Below, piece by piece: positions 7,168 through 15,444 of a stretch of 41,456 nucleotides of DNA. Origin of the DNA: JAJPXC01 sp964562375. GTDB taxonomy: Bacteria > Bacteroidota > Bacteroidia > Bacteroidales > Muribaculaceae. Location: contig CAZLSW010000025.1 in assembly GCA_964562375.1 (NCBI GenBank), forward strand, positions 1 through 41,456. The letters run 5' to 3'. The stretch's first letter is position 1, and every line of letters begins with the position of its first letter. The notes under the pieces are model-generated. The model saw only the letters and a list, made by a program, of their open reading frames with translations. It had not been told where the DNA came from and did not search any database. The translations under genes were made by a program, and so were the position numbers.

Positions 7168-7941
7168 TTAGGCCAACATGATGTCGTCGGAGGGGTCACC
7201 GAAAATCTGCTCGGTGTCGTCGGCGGCGAGATACTCGGTGGTATCCTGATCCTGGGCGAGGGCCATCTCGGCGTCGGATGTGTAGTAGTCCATGGGCATG
7301 CTTGATAGGCTGCCGTCGTCGAACATTGCCAAGTCGTAGCCACCGTCGCCGTCGACGTCGACAAACATAGCCTCGGTGCCGTCGGCCAGTGTAACCATAG
7401 CGGCGTCGGCCTCCATACCCTCCTCGGTGTAGAGGGTGGTAACCTCGGTAACCTGGAACACCTCGTCGGCGTCGATGTCGTCGTGGTCGATCTCCTCGAC
7501 GATCACGTCGGCCAGGTCCTCGTCCTTCACGTCGGATACCGGGGGCTTGGGTTCCTCTACCACCTGCTCGCGGTGGGTTTCGGTCTGGGTTTTGGTGTGG
7601 TCCTCGACTTCCTCAACCTGAATTTCCTCTTCCTCTGCCTCTTCCTCGGCTTTTGCCTCGGCTTTCTTCTCGAGGATTTCGTCGGCCTTCATAGCTTGCT
7701 CGGCGGCGCTGCCGATTCCAGCCTGGGCGCCTTCTACCGCACCCTCGACGGTACCGATAGGCTCGGCGTCGGGGTCCTGCTCGGCGAGGATAAGGTTGGC
7801 GGCCTCGACGGTGATTCCACCGGCGGCCACGGCGGCGATCAGCGACGCGCGGGTCCAGTTTTTGTCGTTATTTCCACCAGCCGCGGGGCGCTGGGTGTTG
7901 GATTGCTGTTGGTTGCGGAAGTTGAGTGGAGTAGTTCCCAT
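7168..7941 (-). CDS. Acidic protein of unknown family, first gene of the kinase transcription unit
   Basis: 257 residues, not recognised. It has a polar Gln/Asn-rich N-terminus (1-28), a hydrophobic Ala-rich stretch at about 32-52 (ASLIAAVAAGG), a GTVEGAVEGAQAG segment, a Glu/Lys helical stretch (about 85-110) likely to form a coiled coil, then an acidic domain. Near residues 185-215 a pattern of the VTLADGTEAMFVDVDGDG kind suggests a small beta-rich module with an Asp-rich turn. It resembles the neighbour at 6422-7132 in layout. A well-formed promoter lies just upstream (7993-8025), so this gene leads the run of acidic, FHA, PP2C, Sel1 and kinase genes. The function is unknown; an abundant cytosolic substrate or scaffold for the phospho-system is one possibility. 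Confidence 0.8.
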   Translation of the reverse strand: MGTTPLNFRNQQQSNTQRPAAGGNNDKNWTRASLIAAVAAGGITVEAANLILAEQDPDAEPIGTVEGAVEGAQAGIGSAAEQAMKADEILEKKAEAKAEEEAEEEEIQVEEVEDHTKTQTETHREQVVEEPKPPVSDVKDEDLADVIVEEIDHDDIDADEVFQVTEVTTLYTEEGMEADAAMVTLADGTEAMFVDVDGDGGYDLAMFDDGSLSSMPMDYYTSDAEMALAQDQDTTEYLAADDTEQIFGDPSDDIMLA

Positions 7942-7992
7942 GATTTTATGATTTTTTGAGATTAATATTCGTGATTTGTCGATTTGATGTCA

Positions 7993-8025
7993 CAAAGGTA
8001 AATCACTGGTTAATCTCTTTGCAAA
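7993..8025 (-). promoter_or_regulatory. Bacteroidetes-type promoter upstream of the acidic-protein/kinase operon
   Basis: On the minus strand TTTG (8022-8025) and TACCTTTG (7993-8000) are separated by 21 bases, close to the Bacteroidetes -33/-7 consensus. The start codon of the acidic protein is about 50 bases downstream. Confidence 0.65.
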
Positions 8026-8044
8026 TTTTTTGGTTAATTTAGGA

Positions 8045-8063
8045 CGAAACCCCCTAGGTTTCG
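8045..8063 (-). terminator. Possible terminator hairpin downstream of the caspase gene
   Basis: CGAAACC (8045-8051) pairs with GGTTTCG (8057-8063) around a 5-base loop. It is followed on the minus strand by an A/T-rich stretch just before the next promoter. The T-run is poor, so confidence is low. Confidence 0.35.
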
Positions 8064-8084
8064 TGACGAAAACGCTATAAAGCC

Positions 8085-8232
8085 TAGCATTTAGAATTTA
8101 GCATTTAGCATTTAGCCAAATAGTTTATTCTTGGGGAAATGGGTGTAAAGCAAATGGTGATTTAGGCTAAATGCTAAATGCTAAACGCTAAACGCTAAAC
8201 GCTAAATGCTAAACGCTAAACGCTAAATGCTA
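8085..8232. repeat. Inverted pair of octamer arrays (GCTAAATG / GCTAAACG)
   Basis: About three units of the AGCATTTA form (8085-8116) face about eight units of GCTAAATG or GCTAAACG (8165-8232). The two could fold into a long hairpin between the caspase gene and the acidic-protein operon. The caspase stop codon (TAG, 8230-8232) lies inside the last unit. The same octamer recurs at 20536-20570 in front of another gene. Confidence 0.8.
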
Positions 8233-8988
8233 TTTGACAGCGGGGGCGTGGTTCCAGTCGATGATCACCTCCGAAGCGGCTTTCTTGGAGCCAAGGAGCT
8301 GGGGATGCTGCTGAATCTCCATGTTTTTGGCGCGGCGCATCACCTCCTGGTAGGCATAGTTGAACACCTCGGATACGGTCACTTTCTTGTCGCCGTTGCT
8401 GTCGGCTTTGCCTTGCAGACCTTTGAGGACAGCCTGGGTGAAGATGTCGCGCTGGAGCCAACCGTTGTTCCACGAGGGCTCGTCGGGACGCGCGGCCATC
8501 ACGTATACTATATTATTAGAGGCTGCCGAGGAGAGGTCGGGACCCGAGCCGGAGGATTGTCCGTCGACCACGGTGCCGGCGTAGCAAGCCTCGACGATGC
8601 AAATCTTGGCGCCGGCCTTCGACGACTCGAGCACCTTGTTCAAGCGGGTGTAGGGGAGCGGACCGTCGTGCACATAGAGTCCGCCGGGGTAGCCGTGGCC
8701 GCAATAGGTGAACACGATTTTATCGTCCTTGTCGGCGCGGTTGCACAAGGCCTGAAGTTTTTCGATGATATTGTCGGCGGTTGCGTATTTTGATGTAAGC
8801 ACCGAGATGTGCTTGGTCTCCTGGCCGAGCACTTTCTTCATTAATTGGGCCTCCTTGGCCTTGTAACGGTTGTTGGCGGTGGTGTCCTCATAGGTTTGGA
8901 CTCCCACGACGAGGGCCAACGTGCGACCCGCGGCCATGGCCGAAATCGCGATCAGCAAGGCGCTGAACAGTACTAATAGCTTTCTCAT
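8230..8988 (-). CDS. Exported caspase-like (peptidase C14 fold) cysteine protease
   Basis: 252 residues. A clear signal peptide (MRKLLVLFSALLIAISAMAA) is followed by a caspase p20-like fold: the LALVVGVQTYED strand (24-35), FTYCGHG with catalytic H98, and IVEACYAG with catalytic C135. The usual Asp before the Ala-Cys pair is Glu133 here, which may alter the S1 pocket. At 186-197 DSNGDKKVTVSE has Asp, Asn, Asp and Glu at EF-hand positions 1, 3, 5 and 12, so calcium binding is plausible, as known for many metacaspases. No prodomain or extra repeats are present. Export sets it apart from cytosolic CBASS or gasdermin-linked caspases. It lies in the same direction between the FHA/zinc-ribbon gene and the acidic-protein operon, so it may be the effector of this locus. 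Activity is unproven. Confidence 0.9.
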   Translation of the reverse strand: MRKLLVLFSALLIAISAMAAGRTLALVVGVQTYEDTTANNRYKAKEAQLMKKVLGQETKHISVLTSKYATADNIIEKLQALCNRADKDDKIVFTYCGHGYPGGLYVHDGPLPYTRLNKVLESSKAGAKICIVEACYAGTVVDGQSSGSGPDLSSAASNNIVYVMAARPDEPSWNNGWLQRDIFTQAVLKGLQGKADSNGDKKVTVSEVFNYAYQEVMRRAKNMEIQQHPQLLGSKKAASEVIIDWNHAPAVK

Positions 8989-9071
8989 ATTTTTAGGTTT
9001 TCTTTTAATTCAGTCCTTTATCCTTAATCCTTTACCCTTTATCCTTTTAATATTTGGCCAAGGGCCAAATA

Positions 9072-9713
9072 TTAATGCGCCTTGCAGTGAGGGCAGATAC
9101 CCAGGGTGATATCCTCCTCGCGCAAGCGCTTGCGGCAGCGGGGGCAGATCAAGTCTTGCTCGTAATCCTTGAGCAAGGCCTGGTCGCGGTTCAACAGGAT
9201 GTTTTGGATCATCGGCGTGAGGATACCGGGAAGGATCATCATCACGCGGAGGAGCATCATGGAGTTGTTGGAGGCTCCGGAATTCTGGGGAATCACCAAG
9301 AACGAACCCACAAACACTACCAACGAGATAATCGGGGCCAGGAACGATTTGGTCCATTTCATCTTGGATGTGAGGCGCTTGCTCACGCGCTGGTAGCGCT
9401 CAAGGCATTCGCGCAGGTACTGGAAGTCGTCGTTAAACAGGTTGGGCTTCAGCACGCGGCGTGCCTTGAAAAAATGACCCTCAAGCGTGGGAGGCCCCAG
9501 CCGGATCCACGTATCGGGGGTAATGCGGATGCGGGCGCAGCGGTGGAATTGACCGCCGGCCTCGACGAAAGTGCCGTTGGTGGAGTTGTTGTCAATCAGG
9601 GTCCAGTCGTCGCCGTCAACTTGGATGATGGCGTGGTCGTGGGACACTGAGGTGGATGTGGCGGGGATTTTTACGGGTCCTTCGTAATCGGTGCCTATGC
9701 GGTATTCGGTCAT
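9072..9713 (-). CDS. Membrane FHA-domain protein with a C-terminal zinc ribbon
   Basis: 213 residues. The N-terminal FHA domain (about 1-85) has IGTDY in place of the usual IGR, but S24-H25 and STNGTF (44-49) are present, so phosphothreonine recognition is plausible. A basic helical stretch (95-120) leads to two membrane helices at about 123-142 and 152-172, giving both ends a cytoplasmic position. The C-terminal zinc ribbon uses C190, C193, C207 and C210. It could tether phosphorylated partners to the membrane near the transmembrane kinase. Its FHA histidine is present, unlike in the larger FHA protein of this locus, so the two probably read different signals. The gap to the caspase gene (8989-9071) contains only short TTTATCCT-type repeats. 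Confidence 0.9.
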   Translation of the reverse strand: MTEYRIGTDYEGPVKIPATSTSVSHDHAIIQVDGDDWTLIDNNSTNGTFVEAGGQFHRCARIRITPDTWIRLGPPTLEGHFFKARRVLKPNLFNDDFQYLRECLERYQRVSKRLTSKMKWTKSFLAPIISLVVFVGSFLVIPQNSGASNNSMMLLRVMMILPGILTPMIQNILLNRDQALLKDYEQDLICPRCRKRLREEDITLGICPHCKAH

Positions 9714-9726
9714 TTTTGGAGTTGCG

Positions 9727-9876
9727 GGTTTCTAGTTTCTGGTTTCTAGTTTCTGGTTTCTGGTTTCTAGTTGCTATCGTTTTATCGTTTTATCGGATTA
9801 TCGCATTATCGCTGTTTCGCTGTTTCGCTGTTTCGCTGTTTCGCTGTTTCGCTGTTTCGCTGTTTCGCTGTTTCGC
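9727..9876. repeat. Octamer tandem arrays (TTTCTGGT-type and GCTGTTTC-type)
   Basis: About five units of TTTCTAGT/TTTCTGGT (9731-9774) are followed by TTTATCG units and eight or more near-perfect GCTGTTTC units (to 9876), filling the whole gap between the LytTR gene stop and the FHA gene start. The perfect run is a strong candidate for copy-number slippage. Confidence 0.85.
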
Positions 9877-9886
9877 GGTGATGCAA

Positions 9887-10258
9887 TTAGGATTTGGAGT
9901 ATTGGGAGAGGATGAGCTCGCGGAAATTTTTGAGCAACTGCTTGGGTACCTGAAGGGTGATCGTGTGGGAGATGCGGTCGCTCAGGGTGATGCGTTGCTT
10001 GATAAGGTTGATTTGCGTGAGGAAACGTGTGTTGACAATCACGCTACGACCCAAGCGCACGAAGGTGTTGGGGATTGACTTTGCGGCGGCGTTGCGGGCG
10101 ATGATAGCTTCCCACTGCACCATGGTGACGTTGACCATGAGCTTCAGGCCCTCGATATACAGAAGCTGCGTGTAGTTGCCGTTGGCTTGCACGCATGCAA
10201 GTTGTGACAAGTCGATAAGGTTTAGCTCGTCGCGCGAGTTAATGCACACAATATTCAT
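9887..10258 (-). CDS. Stand-alone LytTR DNA-binding regulator
   Basis: 123 residues forming a LytTR domain without a receiver domain. Typical features are an early strand pair (LSQLACVQANGNYTQLLY, about 18-35), a central helix with MVQWEAI, and NTFVRLGRSVIVNTRFLTQI (64-83), the R/H-G-RS-x-IVN segment that contacts DNA. Because it lacks a phosphoacceptor domain, its activity may be controlled by expression or by partners. It is the first gene in the direction of the FHA, caspase and kinase cluster and has a Bacteroidetes -7 element just upstream, so it could regulate that cluster. Its targets cannot be seen from sequence. Confidence 0.9.
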   Translation of the reverse strand: MNIVCINSRDELNLIDLSQLACVQANGNYTQLLYIEGLKLMVNVTMVQWEAIIARNAAAKSIPNTFVRLGRSVIVNTRFLTQINLIKQRITLSDRISHTITLQVPKQLLKNFRELILSQYSKS

Positions 10259-10290
10259 GGCTAAGGTAGAGTAACTTGGGTTATAGAGGG

Positions 10291-10298
10291 CAAATATA
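10291..10298 (-). promoter_or_regulatory. Promoter -7 element for the LytTR gene
   Basis: TATATTTG on the minus strand fits TAnnTTTG and lies about 33 bases before the start codon. The -33 box is poor (T-rich only). Confidence 0.45.
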
Positions 10299-10350
10299 GC
10301 GTTTTTTTAGATAAAAACAGCTTTTTAGGCCATTTTTAACAAAAACGTTA

Positions 10351-10821
10351 TCAAATCAGTCTATATTTCAGCATGTGGAGGGCAGCCTCGGCACATTCCG
10401 CGCCTTTGTTGCCCACGCATCCACCGGCGCGGTCGAGGGCTTGCTGCTCGTTGTCGACCGTTAGCACCCCGAAGATCACCGGCACTGCGCCCAGGAGGTT
10501 GAGCTCGGTCATACCGTGGGTGACGCTTTGGCACACGTAGTCGAAGTGGGGAGTGCCTCCTCGCACGACGCAGCCGTTGATGATAATGGCATTGTAGAAT
10601 TTGGTGGACATCATCAGGCGCTTCGCGGCATAGGTGAGTTCCACAGCCCCCGGGACGTGGTACACGTCAATGTTTTCCTGCTTCACTTCATGGGCAAGGA
10701 GGGTTTCGACGGCTCCGCGGGTGAGGGCTGAGACGATTCCCTGGTTCCACAGGGTGTCGATTATGGCTATACGCGCGTTGGGGGCGTTGGGGGCGGCGAC
10801 AGTAGGAGCTGAAGTTGACAC
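10351..10821 (-). CDS. ribH: 6,7-dimethyl-8-ribityllumazine synthase
   Basis: 156 residues, the usual length. It condenses 5-amino-6-ribitylamino-uracil with 3,4-dihydroxy-2-butanone 4-phosphate to form lumazine, the riboflavin precursor. Visible family motifs are PGAVELTYAAKRL (58-70), NGCVVRGGTPHFDYVC (81-96) with the catalytic-region histidine, and VPVIFGVLTVDNEQQALDRAGG (112-133) followed by NKGAECAEAAL. It is expected to assemble into pentamers or a 60-mer in the cytoplasm. The other rib genes are not in this window. A short Ala/Pro-rich N-terminal extension precedes the core. The gap to the PfkB-like gene contains TATTAAGTG-type repeats. Confidence 0.97.
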   Translation of the reverse strand: MSTSAPTVAAPNAPNARIAIIDTLWNQGIVSALTRGAVETLLAHEVKQENIDVYHVPGAVELTYAAKRLMMSTKFYNAIIINGCVVRGGTPHFDYVCQSVTHGMTELNLLGAVPVIFGVLTVDNEQQALDRAGGCVGNKGAECAEAALHMLKYRLI

Positions 10822-10828
10822 GTATTTA

Positions 10829-10860
10829 AGTATTAAGTGTTAGGTATTAAGTGTTAAGTG
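10829..10860. repeat. Short TATTAAGTGT-type tandem repeat
   Basis: Three or four degenerate units of TATTAAGTGT sit between the PfkB-like gene and ribH. The same motif in inverted form (CACTTAATAC) occurs at about 30682-30695 before the 7TM-HD gene. Confidence 0.6.
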
Positions 10861-10889
10861 GCTGGCCTTAGACAGCCGTTTAGGGGAGG

Positions 10890-11612
10890 CTAAATGCATT
10901 TTGCGAGGGCTTGGGAGATGGTGTGGGAGAGCGCGCCGGCGCTCTGGCCGTAGGTGACGGGAGATTGGCCCGGGGCTACCACCGTCAAGCGTGGGGAATA
11001 GTATTGCACATGGTCGCGGAAGCATTTCTCCCCATCAGCCGATTGGTAGAGCATCTGCAAGTCGGCCGGCGAGGCGAGGATCTCGCTTGCGCGCTCCATG
11101 TTCTCCAAGATGGCTGGCATCACCTTTGTGAGGCGCGGACACACTTGCGGCATGAATCCCGGCAAATAAATAAGGTAGCAGTCGCGCTCGGCGCAATAGT
11201 CGAGGAACGATACCAGTCGGGGCCTTACAGCGGGGTTGACGGCGTAAAAGCCGCCGAAAAACACGGTGTCGCCGCGCTCAATCCGGGGCCACACGATATC
11301 GAAACCCTCGGCCGCGGGATCGTTGTATATCACCGGATCGGAGCCGGGGAAGCGGAGGGTCAATGGCGTTTGGCCTTCGGTATAACGGTCGATCGAGGCG
11401 GTGTTGACCCCGGCCTCGTCGAGGAATTTCACTATCAAGTCGCCCACGGGACCGGTGGAAACGTCGCCGGCGAAGATGGTTTCTACCCCCTCGCGGGCGC
11501 AACGCGCGGCGACATTTACCATGCGGCCACCGGGGGTGGAAGCGGTGGGTTGACCCTGTGTGTCAAAGGCAATTTCAAGGCCTCCCTCCCCTATTACGAT
11601 CAGTCGGCTCAT
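10890..11612 (-). CDS. PfkB-family sugar-kinase-like protein with a degenerate active site
   Basis: With the start at 11612 (MSRLIVIGEGG) the product has 240 residues. The start is chosen because it overlaps the upstream isomerase stop by ATGA. A longer frame runs back to 11771, but only through codons of that gene. The N-terminal ribokinase-like features are present: VIGEGGLEI (6-14), STPGGRMVNVAARCAREG (25-42) and AGDVSTGPVGD (48-58). The C-terminal motif that normally carries the catalytic base (GAGD) reads as QSAGALSH, so the Asp is missing, and the protein is 50-80 residues shorter than most family members. It may be an inactive or repurposed PfkB fold working with the sugar-phosphate isomerase. 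Its substrate is unknown. Confidence 0.8.
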   Translation of the reverse strand: MSRLIVIGEGGLEIAFDTQGQPTASTPGGRMVNVAARCAREGVETIFAGDVSTGPVGDLIVKFLDEAGVNTASIDRYTEGQTPLTLRFPGSDPVIYNDPAAEGFDIVWPRIERGDTVFFGGFYAVNPAVRPRLVSFLDYCAERDCYLIYLPGFMPQVCPRLTKVMPAILENMERASEILASPADLQMLYQSADGEKCFRDHVQYYSPRLTVVAPGQSPVTYGQSAGALSHTISQALAKCI

Positions 11613-12214
11613 TGTTGTTGGCGTGATTTGTGGCCCAGGTAGCCACCGTGGTGACGCTTGGCGTAGTCGGCGGCGGTGAAGCCGGTTAATTTCATTACGT
11701 TTACCACGAGGATGTCGCCGATGACGGTCATCACGGTGGTCGACGTGGTGGGTGTCAATCCCAGCGGGCACACCTCGGGGCTACCGCCAGTGGCCAACGT
11801 CACATCGGCGCAATCGGCCAGGGGCGACTCGGGGTTACCGGTGATCACGATGATGGGGAGCTGGGGGTACAAGTTGCGGGCCAGGGTGACGAGGTCGACG
11901 ATCTCGCGGGTCTTGCCGGAGTTGGAGATGAGCAGCAACAGGTCGTTGGGCTGGAGCACCCCCAGGTCGCCGTGCTGAGCCTCGGAGGGGTGGAGGTTGA
12001 CCGCCGGGGTGCCGGTGGAGCTGAAGGTGGTGGCGATGTTCATGGCGATTTGCCCCGCCTTGCCCATGCCCGAGGTGACGAGCTTGCCGCCGCGACGGTG
12101 CACATGGTCGATTATCAGGTCGACGGCCTTGTCGTAGGCCTCGCTCACGGGGATATCCTGTATCGCTTTAGCCTCGGCTTGGAGGATCGAGCGCATAGTC
12201 TCTTGTACATTCAT
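11609..12214 (-). CDS. SIS-domain sugar-phosphate isomerase, KdsD/KpsF-like without CBS domains
   Basis: 201 residues, a single SIS domain. Key parts are SGMGKAGQIA (48-57), HPSEAQHGDLG (75-85), which is the typical arabinose-5-phosphate isomerase segment, SNSGKT (97-102) and the C-terminal LTGFTAADYAKRHHGG motif of KdsD enzymes. KdsD converts ribulose 5-phosphate to arabinose 5-phosphate for Kdo synthesis in lipopolysaccharide. E. coli KdsD has two extra CBS domains, which are absent here; CBS-less members are known in Bacteroides. It is followed with a 4-base overlap by the PfkB-like gene. The assignment to KdsD rather than another SIS isomerase is likely but not certain. Confidence 0.85.
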   Translation of the reverse strand: MNVQETMRSILQAEAKAIQDIPVSEAYDKAVDLIIDHVHRRGGKLVTSGMGKAGQIAMNIATTFSSTGTPAVNLHPSEAQHGDLGVLQPNDLLLLISNSGKTREIVDLVTLARNLYPQLPIIVITGNPESPLADCADVTLATGGSPEVCPLGLTPTTSTTVMTVIGDILVVNVMKLTGFTAADYAKRHHGGYLGHKSRQQQ

Positions 12215-12235
12215 AACCGCGAAGTTACTAAAAAA
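12215..12235 (-). promoter_or_regulatory. Possible promoter of the SIS/PfkB/ribH genes
   Basis: TAACTTCG on the minus strand, about 9 bases before the isomerase start codon, resembles the -7 element TAnnTTTG with one change. This would give a very short leader. No clear -33 box is seen. Confidence 0.35.
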
Positions 12236-12279
12236 TCTTTAATTACCACCAACCGGCCTGAAGCGCCCTAAGGATTTCG

Positions 12280-12443
12280 CCAATTAACACTATTGACCAC
12301 AAAAGGACTTAAACGGGACACAAAAAACCTGGTCGTTACCCACCCATTTGTCCAAAGCTACGCTTGAGGTTCAGCGACAGCCGGTTTTTGTGTGTTTTCG
12401 TGTCGGTTTGTGGTCTATGTCAATAAAATTCAGTGTTAATTGG
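12280..12443. repeat. MITE-like imperfect inverted repeat (CACAAAA type)
   Basis: The left arm (12280-12329, starting CCAATTAACACTATTGACCAC) pairs imperfectly with the right arm (12383-12443, ending CAGTGTTAATTGG). Both arms contain ACACAAAAA-type strings. The 336-base gap between the isomerase and cvpA (12215-12550) otherwise holds only the two outward-facing promoters. A smaller element of the same style is at 33169-33242. Confidence 0.6.
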
Positions 12444-12492
12444 TGAAATTCGTGGTTAAAACTCTTTCGTGGCTGAGGGGAACAATTCTGTG

Positions 12493-12524
12493 GTTGTAAG
12501 ATTAAGTGAAAATTGTTAATTTTG
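12493..12524 (+). promoter_or_regulatory. Promoter of the cvpA-suf operon
   Basis: GTTG (12493-12496) and TAATTTTG (12517-12524) are separated by exactly 20 bases and lie 26 bases before the cvpA start codon, a good Bacteroidetes-type promoter. Confidence 0.65.
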
Positions 12525-12550
12525 CGGGTTGAAACAGTCAAAGATGTAGA

Positions 12551-13060
12551 ATGAGTGGAATCGATATTGTGATATTGGTCGTGGCCATAGGGGCAATCCT
12601 ATGGGGGATGAAGCGCGGAATCATCCGCCAAATCGGCGCAGTGGCGGCGGTTGTGGTGGGTGTGGCGCTGGCCAGGGCTTTCGGCCCGATGCTGGTGGGC
12701 GCGTTCTCGTCGGGCGACACGGCGGGTGCCGATTACGTGGCCTCGGTGGTGGCGCATATCGTGGTGTTTCTCATCGGCTATATCGGCACCAAGCTGATAG
12801 CCAGGGTGGTACGCAAGGTAAGCCACGCACTGATGCTCGGGCCGTTGGACCGTTTGGCCGGCGCGTTGTTCTGCCTGTTCACTTGGCTGTTAGGGCTGAG
12901 TTTGGCCCTTAACGTGTGGCAAGCGTTCCGGCCCGACCGACCGCTGGTCGACGATTCCCACCTCGCGCAAGGACAAATCGCCCAATTCATTATGGACTAC
13001 GGGCCGACGATTATCGGCGGCGAGAAGCCATCTCAACTGTTTGCTGAAGAAGATTGTTAG
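12551..13060 (+). CDS. CvpA family membrane protein
   Basis: 169 residues with four hydrophobic helices at about 4-20, 27-45, 65-85 and 100-120, and the family pattern ILWGMKRGIIRQIG near the N-terminus (compare G..RG...E). CvpA proteins are inner-membrane proteins linked to colicin V production in E. coli and to envelope homeostasis; their molecular role is unsettled. The gene ends 6 bases before sufB, so it is the first gene of the suf operon here. A reason for that linkage is not evident from the sequence. Confidence 0.9.
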   Translation: MSGIDIVILVVAIGAILWGMKRGIIRQIGAVAAVVVGVALARAFGPMLVGAFSSGDTAGADYVASVVAHIVVFLIGYIGTKLIARVVRKVSHALMLGPLDRLAGALFCLFTWLLGLSLALNVWQAFRPDRPLVDDSHLAQGQIAQFIMDYGPTIIGGEKPSQLFAEEDC

Positions 13061-13066
13061 GTAATT

Positions 13067-14551
<1,485 letters not shown>

Positions 14552-14561
14552 CCCCGGCTAC

Positions 14562-14590
14562 GGCCCCCAAACCCCCGAAACGGGGGCTTT
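14562..14590 (+). repeat. Family 2 palindrome between sufB and sufC, possible attenuator
   Basis: GGCCCCCAAA leads into CCCCCGAAACGGGGG followed by CTTTTAG. It begins 11 bases after the sufB stop codon. The GC-rich stem followed by TTTT resembles an intrinsic terminator, so it could lower sufCDS transcription relative to cvpA-sufB. Bases 14600-14679 after it are A/T-rich with TTTAAAGATT-type repeats. Confidence 0.75.
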
Positions 14591-14679
14591 TAGATAGCTC
14601 CTTTATTCCCTTTCCTCCTTTCCTCCTTTAAAGATTTGATGCTTTAAAGATTTAAAATTAAAAATTAAATACCTCCATA

Positions 14680-15444
14680 ATGGATATATTACTGAAAGTC
14701 AACGACCTCCACGCCGGCATCGAAGGCAAGGAGATACTTAAAGGCATCAACCTCGAGGTGCGTCCCGGCGAGGTGCACGCGATCATGGGTCCCAACGGCT
14801 CGGGCAAATCCACCCTCTCGGGCGTACTGGCTGGCGACCCGCGTTTCACCGTCACTGGCGGCAGCGCCGAATTTGTTGGCAAGCCCCTGCTCGACCTCTC
14901 CCCCGAGGACCGCAGCCACGAGGGATTGTTCCTGTCGTTCCAGTACCCGGTGGAGATTCCCGGCGTGTCGATGGTCAACTTCATGCGCGCCGCCGTCAAC
15001 GCCAAGCGCAAATACCTCCACGAGGAACCCTTGAGCGCCAGCGACTTCCTCAAACTCATGCGCCAAAAGCGCGCCATCGTCGAGCTCGACAACAAACTGG
15101 CCTCGCGCTCGGTCAACGAGGGCTTCTCGGGTGGCGAGAAAAAGCGCAACGAGATTTTCCAGATGGCCGTCCTTGAGCCGAAATTGGCCATCCTTGACGA
15201 AACCGACTCGGGACTCGACATCGACGCCCTGCGCATCGTCGCCTCAGGCGTTAACAAGCTGAAAACCACAGAAAACGCCACCATCGTAATCACCCACTAC
15301 CAGCGTCTGCTCGACTACATCCGTCCCGATTTCGTGCACGTGCTTTACAAGGGCCGCATCGTCAAAACCGGTGGCCCCGACCTGGCCTTGGAGCTGGAGG
15401 AGAAGGGTTACGACTGGATTAAAGCCGAGGAGGACAACCGATGA
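14680..15444 (+). CDS. sufC: Fe-S cluster assembly ATPase SufC
   Basis: 254 residues, ABC-type ATPase of the SufBCD complex. Walker A GPNGSGKST is at 37-45, the signature FSGGEKKRNE at 149-158, Walker B LAILDETDSGLD at 169-180, and the switch histidine in VITHYQR. The acidic ETDSGLD sequence instead of EPTSGLD is typical of SufC. ATP binding drives SufC dimerisation, which reshapes SufB-SufD. It overlaps sufD by ATGA. Confidence 0.97.
   Translation: MDILLKVNDLHAGIEGKEILKGINLEVRPGEVHAIMGPNGSGKSTLSGVLAGDPRFTVTGGSAEFVGKPLLDLSPEDRSHEGLFLSFQYPVEIPGVSMVNFMRAAVNAKRKYLHEEPLSASDFLKLMRQKRAIVELDNKLASRSVNEGFSGGEKKRNEIFQMAVLEPKLAILDETDSGLDIDALRIVASGVNKLKTTENATIVITHYQRLLDYIRPDFVHVLYKGRIVKTGGPDLALELEEKGYDWIKAEEDNR

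Noticed and set aside
568..10258. Type VI secretion regulatory cluster
   Set aside because: No Tss, Hcp or VgrG gene is present, and kinase/PP2C/FHA sets also occur in other systems.
11613..11771. Longer N-terminus of the PfkB-like protein
   Set aside because: It would overlap the isomerase gene by 160 bases; the ATGA overlap start gives the family N-terminus.
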